The notes under the pieces: model-generated
The model's input: the letters and a program-made list of their open reading frames with translations, nothing else
Database searches by the model: none
Told to the model about the DNA's origin: nothing
Shown here: positions 42,729 through 53,700 of the stretch, piece after piece
Layout of the letters: each line of letters begins with the position of its first letter
Numbering within the stretch: the first letter of the stretch is position 1
Position numbers and translations under genes: made by a program
DNA from: Prorocentrum cordatum
Taxonomy: Eukaryota; Sar; Dinophyceae; Prorocentrales; Prorocentraceae
Reading direction: 5' to 3'
Assembly: GCA_963575745.1 (NCBI GenBank)
Contig: CAUYUJ010005647.1
Span: 430,932 to 494,931 of the forward strand
DNA length: 64,000 nucleotides

Positions 42729-42850
42729 CTGCAAAGCACGTTAGGCTCATGCGGCGATGGCGCGTCGGCGACGTTGGCGAAGGCGTTCAAGGCTTCATTC
42801 CGCATGATAACACGCCGCGGAGGCACCGAGAGACACGGTAACGCCACAGG
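42729..42850 (-). CDS. Candidate exon, minus strand
   Basis: The frame includes an ATG at 42,805 and reads MRNEALNAFANVADAPSPHE then PNVLCR. It ends at CAG followed by GTGATACAG (42,729). The upstream limit is uncertain: the frame continues through PCLSVPPRR back to a stop near 42,861. Unrecognised. Confidence 0.35.
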
Positions 42851-42862
42851 ACCCGACGGAAT

Positions 42863-43096
42863 TTAATTTCGGGCGATCGGGGTTGCGATCCGTTCAAGGT
42901 TGAACGATCGACGCGCTGCAAAAAAACCTTGCGCGCGCAGACGCCGCACGAACCAGTAATGCAACTCCGCTTGCCCGCCTCTCCTCTGTCCTCCTTCCTC
43001 CCCTCGTGCTGCTGCTCCTCCCCCCTCCTCCTTTGGCTGCCGGTTTCGCTCCGGAGTGGGACTCTGTGGGGCGCAGCCTAATACTTGGGCTCTCAT
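42863..43096 (-). CDS. Possible C-terminal exon, minus strand
   Basis: Open frame with a Gly/Glu-rich part, then AELHYWFVRRLRAQGFFAAR and RSFNLERIATPIARN before a TAA. It is coding-like but has no recognised family and no clear acceptor. Confidence 0.25.
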   Translation of the reverse strand: MRAQVLGCAPQSPTPERNRQPKEEGGGAAARGEEGGQRRGGQAELHYWFVRRLRAQGFFAARRSFNLERIATPIARN

Positions 43097-43630
43097 TCTA
43101 CCATGCGTTTCACCTCTTGCCGAAGATGTAAATTGTACCAGGGTTGCAGTGCTTCCAGGATCGCTTCACAGTGGTGCTGCGTCGTGAAAAAAATACGGGA
43201 ACGTTCAGACATGCCCCGAGCCGCCCATAACACCCAAAACGCACATACGAGTTATCATCGTTGACGACGAGGGCTGCATCACTTTTGCAGGCTGTCGCAC
43301 AGTAGGCGCATCAATTGAAAAGACATCATGCCTGAAGGTGCCCCATGGAAATCTCAAATCCTGTGAAGCCCCCCTGTCCTGTCAATGGAGGAAAATCAAT
43401 CCGGATCCGATAAATTGGCGATTGCTAAACGGCCTGGGCGTTCATTAAAAAGCCCTGCCCTGTTCGATTCCTTCTTCGGGCGCGTTTACTAAACGACTTC
43501 GCGTGTCGGGGTGGTAATTATGGTTTTTTTGTTTGACCTCTACCCTGGACCAGCGAAAGTCTTTGGGCCGCTTGGGTTTGTCCACGATGGACAACGATTG
43601 TGAAAGCAAAATGAGTAAAGCAATACAATC

Positions 43631-43665
<35 letters not shown>

Positions 43666-43696
43666 GGCGACGAACGTGTCCTTAGATATCTCACAG
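43097..43696. other. No gene seen; (CA)n at 43,634-43,662
   Basis: Unique sequence with a CA microsatellite near the right end. Confidence 0.5.
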
Positions 43697-43892
43697 CAAG
43701 ATTTCTCGACGTGTGTACCTTAGCCAGCGGCCCGTTGGATGGTGCACAGGCCCTTCTGGCCTCCGCCAGGAGGTTCGTGTCGTGTCGCGTCGACGCGGCG
43801 GCGGCACCAGCGCGGACGCTCAAGGCGGATTGCCGCCAGTGGCCCCGAACTGCCAGTGGCCCGGAATCGGCCGCCATCGAACGACCGGCATG
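43697..43892 (+). CDS. Candidate terminal exon
   Basis: Follows ATATCTCACAG. The frame reads ARFLDVCTLASGPLDGAQAL, LASARRFVSCRVDAAAAPAR and ends at TGA (43,890-43,892). G/C-ending codons and an Ala-rich helical character support coding. The frame also extends left to the CA repeat. Unrecognised. Confidence 0.35.
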
Positions 43893-43944
43893 ATTGGAAA
43901 GCCGAGATCGTTCAAGGCTGAATGATCCACACGGCGTAAGAATA

Positions 43945-44139
43945 GGGAAACAGACAATGACATAAACATAAAAATTCAGAGGTCCGCGCGGATTTCTCGG
44001 ATCGGCGCTGGGGCCCCTTGGCGGCGCCTCCGGCGCCGCCCTTGGCGCGCTCCGCGCGCCAGGGCGGGGGGTCAAGCGCCGATCCGAGAAATCCGCGCGG
44101 ACCTCCGAGTTTTCATGTTTATGTCATTGCTTGTTTCCC
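43945..44139. repeat. Large inverted repeat (65-bp arms, 65-bp GC-rich spacer)
   Basis: Arms at 43,945-44,009 and 44,075-44,139 are near-perfect complements: GGGAAACAGACAATGACATA on the left, TATGTCATTGCTTGTTTCCC on the right. The spacer holds two further GC palindromes (GGCGGCGCC/GGCGCCGCC and GGCGCGC/GCGCGCC). It is MITE-like in form. No target duplication was seen. Confidence 0.9.
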
Positions 44140-44165
44140 TTCAGAAATCAACACGTACTTTTGCA

Positions 44166-44299
44166 GCCCGCTTTTCCCCCCGCGAACCCGCCACGCCCAG
44201 CACTGCGGCAAGAACGAGCGCGGCGTCCAGGTGCGCGACCAGCTGCGGAGGCTGAAGCTGCGGCAGAGGCGCCACACCGGGTGCCGCCAGCGAGCCCCC

Positions 44300-44302
<3 letters not shown>
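44166..44302 (+). CDS. Candidate exon, basic Cys/His-containing segment
   Basis: Acceptor CGTACTTTTGCAG (ends 44,165). The frame reads RHAQHCGKNERGVQVRDQLR then RLKLRQRRHTGCRQRAPS with almost all codons G/C-ending. It then runs into a GAC/AAC microsatellite. Very basic, with one Cys near each end. Unrecognised. Confidence 0.4.
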
Positions 44303-44334
<32 letters not shown>

Positions 44335-44473
44335 AACAACAAACATTTTAAGACAGTTCGCTCGTATCTGCTCGCGTGCCGTTCAATACGTATACCCCAA
44401 ACCCGCGAGACTCTCCCTCTTCGTGTTCGATCGTGCCCCCTTGGGGGTATATTTATCCGAACTGCAACTTTTT
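44303..44473 (+). repeat. Composite C repeat, left part (interrupted by B element 5)
   Basis: AAC tract, then CATTTTAAGACAGTTCGCTC, CGTATACCCCAAACCC and CCCCCTTGGGGGTATAT, up to GAACTGCAAC. In other copies the next bases lead to GTGCAGCCCCTAAGGCAGG; here B element 5 intervenes. Confidence 0.8.
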
Positions 44474-46050
44474 CCCAACCATCCTGTGGTGTTGGGTCCT
44501 CGTTTTGAAGAGACGGTGGCCCGCGTCTCCTCTCCTCTCCTCTCCTCCTCCGCCTCCTCTCCCCTCCTATCATCCTCTCCTCCTCTCCTCTTCACCCACC
44601 CAGTACACCGTTTCGTGGCTCCATAGGGAGCTCCACCGAAGGCCCCAGTGCCCGCGCCCGCATGCGTCACCCACACCCATTTCGGCACACCCCTCACACG
44701 TTTCGTGGCTCCATAGGGAGCTCCACCGAAGGCCCCAGTGCCCGCGCCCGCATGCGTCACCCACACCCATTTCGGCACACCCCTCACACGTTTCGTGGCT
44801 CCATAGGGAGCTCCACCGAAGGCCCCAGTGCCCGCGCCCGCATGCGTCACCCACACCCATTTCGGCACACCCCTCACACGTTTCGTGGCTCCATAGGGAG
44901 CTCCACCGAAGGCCCCAGTGCCCGCGCCCGCATGCGTCACCCACACCCATTTCGGCACACCCCTCACACGCTTCGTGGCTCCATAGGGAGCTCCACCGAA
45001 GGCCCCAGTGCCCGCGCCCGCATGCGTCACCCACACCCATTTCGGCACACCCCTCACACGTTTCGTGGCTCCATAGGGAGCTCCACCGAAGGCCCCAGTG
45101 CCCGCGCCCGCATGCGTCACCCACACCCATTTCGGCACACCCCTCACACGTTTCGTGGCTCCATAGGGAGCTCCACCGAAGGCCCCAGTGCCCGCGCCCG
45201 CATGCGTCACCCACACCCATTTCGGCACACCCCTCACACGTTTCGTGGCTCCATAGGGAGCTCCACCGAAGGCCCCAGTGCCCGCGCCCGCATGCGTCAC
45301 CCACATCCAAGTCGGCACACCCCTCACACGTTTCGTGGCCCCATAGGAGCTCCGCCGAAGGCCCCAGTGCTGCGCCCGCATGCGTCACCCACACCCATTT
45401 CGGCACACCCCTCACACGCTTCGTGGCTGCATAGGGAGCTCCACCGAAGGCCCCAGTGCCCGCGCCCGCATGCGTCAGCCACACCCATTTCGGCACACCC
45501 CTCACACGCTTCGTGGCTCCATAGGGAGCTCCACCGAAGGCCCCAGTGCCCGCGCCCACATGCGTCACCCACACCCATTTCGGCACACCCCTCACACGTT
45601 TCGTGGCCCCATAGGGAGCTCCACCGAAGGCCCCAGTGCCCGCGCCCGCATGCGTCACCCACACCCATTTCGGCACACCCCTCACACGTTTCGTGGCCCC
45701 ATAGGGAGCTCCACCGAAGGCCCCAGTGGCGGCGCTCACATGCGCATGCGTCCCGCACACCCATTTCGGCACATCCCTGACAGGTTTCGTGGCCCCATCA
45801 TCCACCGGAGGCCCCAGTGGCGGCGCTCACATGCGTCACCCACACCCACCCAATTCGGCACACCCCTCACACGTTTCGTGGCCCCATAGGGAGCTCCACC
45901 GAAGGCCCCAGCGGCCGCGCTCACATGCGTCCCCGCCACCCATCCCGGCACACCCCTCACACGTTCCGTAACCCTATGGGGAGTTCCATTGAAGATGAAA
46001 CCCGCAGCTGCGGTACTGACAACTGCATATGGTTGGGTTCTTCGCCAGGC
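44474..46050 (-). mobile_element. B element 5 (complete, 1.58 kb, reverse), inserted in a C repeat
   Basis: Cap 2 at 44,474-44,525 (CCCAACCATCCTGTGGTGTT, then GGGTCCTCGTTTTGAAGAG), a TCCTC tract, ~15 units of 90 bp (44,600-45,990), eight of them almost identical, and cap 1 at 46,015-46,050 (GCATATGGTTGGGTTCTTCG). C-repeat sequence lies on both sides. The near-identity of units at 44,641-45,300 points to recent amplification. Confidence 0.8.
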
Positions 46051-46393
46051 TAATTTTTCTGTGCAGCCCTTAAGGCAGGTGAAGAGAGGACGGATCAGAA
46101 AGCACGTGGCAGAACCAGGCGGGCAAATCGGGCAGGTAGACCCTAATAGGCGGGTCGGGAAGGCGGGCCCAGGCGGCCATGTCGAGCAGGTGGGCTGCTG
46201 AAGCGTGCGCCCTGCATAAATCGCGAGGAAGTCTCAAGCGATAGCGCGATTACCAAGTAAATCGTAAGCAAATTCAGAGCGTGATTGCTGAGTGTCGAGG
46301 GCGCGGCGTTTGAATTAATGGGTTGGTGACACCACATTTTCCTTGATATAAACAGGGCACGAGCCCCAGGAGAGGCACTTCAATTGAAAATTA
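46051..46393 (+). repeat. Composite C/D/E repeat between B elements 5 and 6
   Basis: Resumes with GTGCAGCCCTTAAGGCAGG, then GGCGGGCCCAGGCGGCCA, ATCGCGAGGAAGTCTCAAGC, and GAGCCCCAGGAGAGGCACTT followed by CAATTGAAAA, where B element 6 begins. Confidence 0.75.
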
Positions 46394-49300
46394 TCCCGGC
46401 GAAGGGCCCAACCATGTGCAGTTGTGAGTACCGTCGTTGCGGGTATCGCCATCGGGGGATCTCTTCATGGGGCCATGAAGCATGCGAAGGGTGTGCCGAT
46501 GTGGGGCGGGGCAGCCATGTGGGTGTTGTCACTGGCGCTTTTAGGTGGAACACATTACGGGGGCGCGAAAAGTGTGAGGGGTGCGCCGCAGTGGGGCGTG
46601 TCCGCCACTGGGGCCTTCGATGGAGCTCCCTATGGGGCCACGGAGCAGTGTAATGGGCGGGGAAGACGCTTCGGTGCAGCTCCCCATGGGGCCACGAAGC
46701 GTTGTGTTGGGTGGGAGGAACGCATGCGAACACAGCCACTGGGGCCTTCGGTGGAGCCCCCTATGCGCCACGAAACAGTGCACTGGGTGGGGGAACCGCA
46801 TGCGAGTGCATCCGCTGGGTCCTTCGGTGAAGCTCTCTGTGGGGCCACGAAACGGTGTACTGGATGGGGGTGACGCACGCGGGCGGTTCCATTGGGGCAT
46901 TCGGCGGAGCTTCCTATGGGGCACGAAGCGCTGTGTCGGGTGGGTGTGACGCATTCGGGTGGTGTTACGGGGGCCTTCGATGGAGTTCCCTATGGGGCCA
47001 CGAAACGCTGTACTGGTGAGGGGTGACGCATGCGGGCGGTTCCGCTGGGGAAGTCGGTGGAGCTCCCTATGCGGCCACGAATCGCATCGGCTGGGGGTGA
47101 CGCATGCGGGCGGCGCCACTGGGGCCTTCAGTGGAGCTCCCGATGGGGCCACGAAAAGCTGTACTGGGTGGGGGGTGACGCACGCGGGCGGTGCCATTGC
47201 GGCTGTCCGTGGAGTTCTCTATGGGGCCACAAGACGGTGTACTGGGTGGGGGGGTGACGCATGCGGGCGGTGCCACTGGGGCCTTCGGTGGAGCCCCCTA
47301 TGGGGCCACGAAGCGCTGTACTGGGTGGGGGTGACGCATGCGGGCGGTGCCACTGGGGCCTTCGGTGGAGCTCCCTATGGGGCCACGAAGCGCTGTACTG
47401 GGTGGGGGGTGACGCATGCGGGCGCTGCCACTGGGGCCTTCGGTGGAGCTCCCCATGGGGCCACGAAGCGCTGTATTGGGCGGGGGTGACGCAAGCGGGC
47501 GGTGCCACTGGGGCCTTCGGTGGAGCTCTCTGTGGGGCCACGAAACGGTGTACTCGATGGGGGTGACGCACGCGGGCGGTTCCATTGGGGCATTCGGCGG
47601 AGCTTCTTCCTATGGGGCACGAAGCGCTGTGTTGGGCGGGTGTGACGCATTCGGGTGGTGTTACGGGGGCCTTCGATGGAGTTCCCTATGGGGCCACGAA
47701 AAGCTGTACTGGTGGGGGGTGACGCACGCGGGCGGTGCCGCTGGGGAAGTCGGTGGAGCTCCCTATGGGACCACGAATCGCATCGGCTGGGGGTGACGCA
47801 TGCGGGCGGCGCCACTGGGGCCTTCAGTGGAGCTCCCGATGGGGCCACGAAAAGCTGTACTGGGTGGGGGGTGACGCACGCGGGCGGTGCCATTGCGGCT
47901 GTCCGTGGAGTTCTCTATGGGGCCACAAGACGGTGTATTGGGTGGGGGGTGACGCATGCGGGCGGCACCACTGGGGCCTTCGGTGGAGCTCCCTATAGGG
48001 CCACGAAGCGCTGTACTGGGTGGGGGTGACGCATGCGGGCGGTGCCACTGGGGCCTTCAGTGGAGCCCCCATATGGGGCCACGAAGCGCTGTATTGGGTG
48101 GGGGGTGACGCATGCGGGCGCTGCCACTGGGGCCTTCGGTGGAGCTCCCTATAGGGCCACGAAGCGCTGTATTGGGCGGGGGTGACGCAAGCGGGCGGTG
48201 CCACTGGGGCCTTCGGTGGAGCCCTATGGGGCCACGAAAGCTGTAGTGGATGGGGGTGACGCATGCGGGCGGTGCCACCGGGGCCTTCGGTGGAGTGCCC
48301 TATGGGGCCACCAAGCGGTGTATTGGGTGGGGGTGACGCATGCGGGCGGTGCCGCTGTGGCCTCTTTGACATAGCTGTGACCAGGCTCGCGCAGCACGAG
48401 CTCAGGTTCAAGCAGCCGCAACACTGGCGGCCGCGGCTGGCGGCAGGCGCAAGCCTAGGGGAGCCAAGCGGCAAAGGGGCGAGCAAGCCAAAAGGGCCGA
48501 CTCGCCGCCGCCAGGCCAAGCCCCCAAAACATCACCGAGCTTGCGCCTTCGGCTGCACCGCCTTTGGCGGCATCCCGAGCCTGATCCTTTCGACCTTCTC
48601 GGGGCGACGCTGCAAACCACGAGCGTTCTCTGGTAGCTTGCATTCTGCGGAGAAGCCCTTGCGCTTGCCTCCGATCACTCTCGCATAGCAATGACAGCGC
48701 GTGCAAATGCGATCTCCAAAGATGGTCGTGAGAACATGCTCGCCGCTCGCCACTCCTGGAACCCCAGTGCCATCACCAGCGGTCGACGACGCAGCGCTGG
48801 GGCCACAGGGGCAATCAAGGGCCTCCGACCAAGACCGACGGGGCGAGCCCGAGCGGCGAGACGAAACAACACTACCTTGCGAGGCAACCAGACTGCTGGC
48901 CGCACTGCGAAAACATGACAAATCGGCGGGCGCACACTCGCCGCCGTGGGCTCCCCCCAGGGCTTCTACAGCGGGGCTTGGAGGAGACCCGAGGGACCCC
49001 GAGGGGAGAAGCAAGGCAGGCCCATCCACAAAGCTCGCGCCGCCAGCCGAACTCAGACCACACGGGGCCTCAGCAGCGGGCCCCACTGGAGCGCGCGTGC
49101 AAGGTCCGACTGGGGCGTCTGCAGCGGGGCCTACAGGAGCCTCACTGCCACTGGCAACATCTTTCTCAGCCGATGTCGAGCGCACAGACCCGCTCGAGCT
49201 TGCTCCAGCCGCTGCCGACAACAGGTAATCGATCTTCTGCTGGGCTGTCTTGAGAGCCTCGGCCTTCGGCAACTCGGTGCTGCCGTCGCCTGTAACCTCA

Positions 49301-49811
49301 GCAAATGTCGCCTCCTGCTGGACCCTCGCCGGTGCGGCGAAGGCCGCCGCCGCCGTGGCCGCCGTCGCCAAGGCTGCACGAGCAGGTCGCTTCTTCGAAG
49401 TACTGCCGGAGTGCGACGGGGCTTACGGCTTGGGCACGCGGGGCTTGGCCCAGAAGTGCGCTTCGATGTTGCTGCTGTACGCGATCCTGAGGCAGCGCAA
49501 ACAGTGAATGCCCCCATTCGGGGCCTCGATGACTTCGTGAGCCGCGAGATACAACCGAATCTTGTTGGCCTGCTATTGGGTGGGTGTGACGCACGCGGGC
49601 GGTGCCACTGGGGACTTCAGTCGGGCTCCCCATGGGGCCACCAAACGCTGGGCCTTCGGTGGAGATCCTTATGGGGCCACGAAACGTGTGAGTGGTGTGC
49701 CACAATGAGGGGGTGACGGGAAGAGGGGGGAGGACGGGGAGGGGGAAGGAAACAGAGGAACGCAGGGAACGTCCCTTCAAAACGAGGACCCAACACCACA
49801 GGATGTTTGGG
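46394..49811 (+). mobile_element. B element 6 (complete, 3.4 kb, forward), carries a coding segment
   Basis: Cap 1 at 46,394-46,432 (GGCGAAGGGCCCAACCATG, then TGCAGTTGTGAGTACCG). A long array of 75-90-bp units runs 46,440-48,370 (GTGACGCATGCGGGCGGTGC, CACTGGGGCCTTCGGTGG). A non-repeat block (about 48,370-49,571) carries a minus-strand reading frame. Two more array units, a purine-rich stretch and cap 2 at 49,765-49,811 follow. The array contains a large internal duplication (46,850-47,260 resembles 47,540-47,960). It sits inside an E repeat; the flanks (CAATTGAAAA to the left, GAAATACAATGG to the right) restore the uninterrupted sequence found elsewhere. Confidence 0.8.
48532..49571 (-). pseudogene. 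Coding segment captured in B element 6, one in-frame stop
   Basis: The minus-strand frame starts at the array boundary (CCCAATAGCAG, a possible acceptor, then GCCAACAAG). It reads KIRLYLAAHEVIEAPNGGIH and RIAYSSNIEAHFWAKPRV, meets a TAA at 49,423-49,425, and continues in the same frame to a stop at 48,532. Later parts are Ala/Ser/Pro-rich. Near the C-terminus is a Cys motif H-x-L-x(3)-F-G-D-R-I-C-T-R-C, followed by GKRKGFSAECK and IRLGMPP. Similar H...C-x2-C...YA...C motifs recur in dinoflagellate proteins linked to repeats (from memory, not searched). It may be the element's own degraded gene or a host fragment. Confidence 0.45.
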
Positions 49812-50519
49812 AAATACAATGGTTACGGGATGGGGATCAATAATTATTGTTTCAGAAACGAGAACTCAACAACCACAGCAACAACAACAACAACCATTTT
49901 AAGACAGTTCGCTCGTATCTGCTCGCGTGCCATTCAACACGTATATCCCAAACCCTCGATGCCCCGTTTTCGATCGTACCCCCTTGGGTGTACATTTTCC
50001 GAACTGCCACGTGTATGTCGTGCAGCCCCTAAGGCAGGGGAAGAGACGGAGGATGGAAGGAAGGGACAGGGGGGAGGAAGGAGGATGGAGCACGAAAGAG
50101 ACGAGCAGGAGGGGGGCTAGGAGCAGAAAATACGTGGCAGAACCAGACGGGCAGATTCGGCGAGTAGACCCTACCAGGTGGGTCGGGAAGGAGGGCCCAG
50201 GCGGCCGGGTCGAGCAGGCGAGTTGCTGAAGCGTGCGTCTTGCATGCATCGCGAGGATGTTTCGAGCGACAGCTCGATTCGCAAATCAATCGTCAGGAAA
50301 TCCAGAGGGCGCGGCGTCTGAATGAATTGCGAGGACGTCCCACGCGAGAGCGCGATTTCTGAGCAGATCGCTGGGAAGTCGTAGGCGAAAACTTGATTAT
50401 TCAAACATTGGGAAGGGACATATCAGGCAGGAGCCGTTGTTGTTGTGACTCGGGGGCCCGCCGCTGAGTTTGAGGCTCAAGAGTTCCCCTGGTAAACAAC
50501 AGGGTACCAGCTCCGGGGT

Positions 50520-50633
50520 AACAGCAGCAACAGCAACAGCCACAGCAGCAACAACAACAACAGCAACAAAACTAATAATAATAATAATAATAATAATAGT
50601 AATAATCATACTCATAATCATAATAATAATACG

Positions 50634-50667
<34 letters not shown>

Positions 50668-50705
50668 GTAGTAGTAATAATAATAACAACAACAACAGCA
50701 ACTAA
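50520..50705. repeat. AAC/AAT microsatellite inside a C/E copy
   Basis: CAGCAACAACAAC passing into AATAATAAT, at the place where other copies have a plain (AAC)n tract. Confidence 0.95.
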
Positions 50706-53700
50706 ACAGCTACACTTAGTTTAAGACTGCTCGCCCTTACCTGCCCGCGTGCCATTCAACACGTATATCCGCCCTGTTCGTCTTCGATCGTATCCCCTTG
50801 GGGTATATCTTCCCTACCTGCCGCGTGTACTTGGCACAGCGCTCAAGGCAGGGGAAGAGAGGAAGGATGGAAGGAAGGAACAGGGGGGGGAGGAGGAGGA
50901 TGGAGCACGAGAGAGACTAGCAGGACGGGGGGGTAGGAGTAGAAAACACCTGGCAGAACCAGACGGGCAGATCGGGCGGGTAGACCTTTAGGGGCGGGCT
51001 GGGAAGGAGGGCCCAGGCGGCCAGGTTGAGCAGACGGGTTGCCGAAGCGCGAGCATGAATCGCGAGGAAGTCAAGCGACTGCGATTCCCGAGTACATCAT
51101 GGGAAAGGCCCGAGCGGCATCGTGATGCCTAAGGGTTGGAGATGCGATCCCTGCTGAATGTGTAAAGAAATCCCGCGCGAGAGCGCGATTTGGTTATACA
51201 TGGGGAGGACGTATCAGGCGGGAGCCGCTGTTGTTGTAAACCGGGGGCCAACAATCCAATTCTGAAGCCCAAGATTTCTTGTAATCAAAAAGGGTGCAAG
51301 CCCCGGGAAGTGCATGCAAATTGAAAAATACCATGTGCCCTGGAGGGGGGTCATCAGGTTTTTTGCTCAAGAAATGAGAGTTCAACAACGACCATAATAA
51401 CAACAATCAATTTAAGATTGTCCGTTCTTACTGGCACGCGTGTGTTGCATTCTGTATAATTCTGTATACCCCAACCCTCGATACCCGCACACTTCGTCTT
51501 CGATTGCGCCCCCTTTCGGGGGGAATCTCTTCGTTGTCGGTCACTGACTGAAATGCGAGGAACTCTCGAGCGACAGCGCCGTTCCTGAATTCGGGGCATT
51601 GCAGGCCAGGGGCTCTTGGAATACATATTGGGAAAAATCGAACGGGGACCCTTGTCGCCGTGTCAGGGCCTCCGCCAACTTGCCTGCATTACGAGAAAGT
51701 CTCGAGCGAGAGCGCCACTCTTGAGTTCGGGGGCCTCTGTGGCCAGGACCTCTGGGAATACAGTTTGAGAACGTATCGAACGAGAGCACGAGAAACTCTC
51801 GAGCGACAGCGCCGTTCCTGAGTTCGGGGACCTTCATGGCCAGGGCCTCTGGGAATACATTTTGAGGAAGTATCGAACGAGAGCCCTTGTCACCGTAGTT
51901 GGGCCTCTACCAATTTGATTGCATCACGAGAAAGTCTCGAACGACAGCGCCGTGCATGAGTTCGGGGGCCGTCCTGGCCAGGGGCTCTCGGAGTAAACCG
52001 TGAGGAAGTATCGAGCAGGAGCCCTCGTCGTCGTGGCTGGGCCTCGGCCAACTTGATTGAATTGCGAGAAAGTCTCGAGCGAGAGCGCCGTTCTTGAGTT
52101 CGGAGGCCTCTCTGGCCAGGGTGTCAGGGTGTCCTGGGGCAAAGTGTTAGGAAGTATCGGACGAGAGTTGTAGCCGGGATTCCAAGGGCACACATTTACA
52201 TTCAAGCCCGCTCTCGAGCACGAGTTTCGTTTTCAGAGGAGTTGTAGCCAGCGTCGAGGCGAGAGCGCGCGGAACCGTTTCCAAATATCAACAATAGTTT
52301 GTTTCTAGAAATGGGTGTTCAACAACAAGCGTGATTGTATCAATAAACCCATGACAATAACAATAACAACAACAACAACAACAACAACAACAATAATTGT
52401 ATTGTTGTTCGCTCTTATCTGCTCGTGCGCCAATCAACACGTATATCCCAAGCTCTCGATACCCGCCCTTTCCGTTTTCGATCGTACCCCCTTGTAGGTA
52501 TATCTTTCTTGTTTGCAACGTGAATTTCATGCAGCCCCTACGGCAGGGGAAGAGAGGACGGATAGAAGAAAGGGACAAGGGGGAGAGAGGAGGATGGAGC
52601 ACGAAAGGGAGTAGCAGGAGGGGGCTAGGAGCAGAACGCACGCGGCAGAGCCAGACTGGCAGTTGGGGCGGGTAGACCCGAACGGGGGGGTCGGGACGGC
52701 GGGCCCAGGCGGCCAGGTCGAGCAGGCGGGTTGCTGAAGCGTGCGCCCTGCATGAATCGCGAGGAAATCTCAGGCGATAGCGCGATCCCCAAGCAAATCG
52801 TGAGATAGGCCAGAGCGAGGGCGTGATTCCTGAGTGTCGAGGGCGCGGGATGATTCCGGAGTGTCGAGGGCGCGGCGCCTGAATGAGTTGTGAGGACTTC
52901 CCATGCGGGAGCGCGGCTCTTGCATAGATTATGAGGACGTCCCGCGCGAGATCGCGATTTGGATATACATGGTGCGGAAGTATCAGGCGGGAGCCGCTGT
53001 TGTTGTAAACCGGGGGCCAAAGACATAATTCTGATATTCGAGATTTGGCTTATAAAGACAGGGTGCGAGCCCCGGGAAGGGCATGTAAATTGAAACATAC
53101 AATGTGCCCTGGAGGGGGGATCAACAATAGTTAAAGTTCAACAGTGAGAGCTCAACAACAACAATAACAACAACAACAACAACAACAACTGCGTTAAGAT
53201 TGTTAGTTTTTGATATGTTCGCATGCCACTCAACACGTATACCCCAACCCCTCGATACCCAATCGTACCCCTTTGGGGGTATATCTCTGCTTCCTGCAAC
53301 GCGTGTATCGTGCAGCCCCTAAAGCAGGGAAAGAGTGGAGAAGAGGATGGAGCGCGAGAGGGAGTAGCAGGAGGGGGCTAGGAACAGAAAACACGTGGCA
53401 GAACCAGACGGGCAGATCGGGCGGGTAGACCCTAACAGGCGGCCCCAGGCGGCCAGGTCGAGCAGGCGGGTTGCTGAAGCGTGCGTCTTGCATGAATCAC
53501 GAGGAGACCTTGAGCGACAGCTCGATTCCAAAATCAATTTCGTGAGGGGATCCAGAGCGAGAGCGTGATTCCTGAGTGTCGAGGACGCGACTTTTGAATC
53601 ACGTGTGAGGAAGTCCCAAGCGACAGCGCGATTTCTGAGTGTCGGAAGCGCGATGCCTGAATATATCGCGAGGTATCAGGCGAGAGCGCGATTCTTTCAT

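Noticed and set aside
44383-45805. 332-411-codon frames made of 30-residue repeats (GAFGGAPYGATKRVRGVPKW and similar)
   Set aside because: The 90-bp repeat unit is divisible by three, so both strands stay open in several frames. The same repeats occur in other B elements with stops and indels, which does not fit selection for protein.
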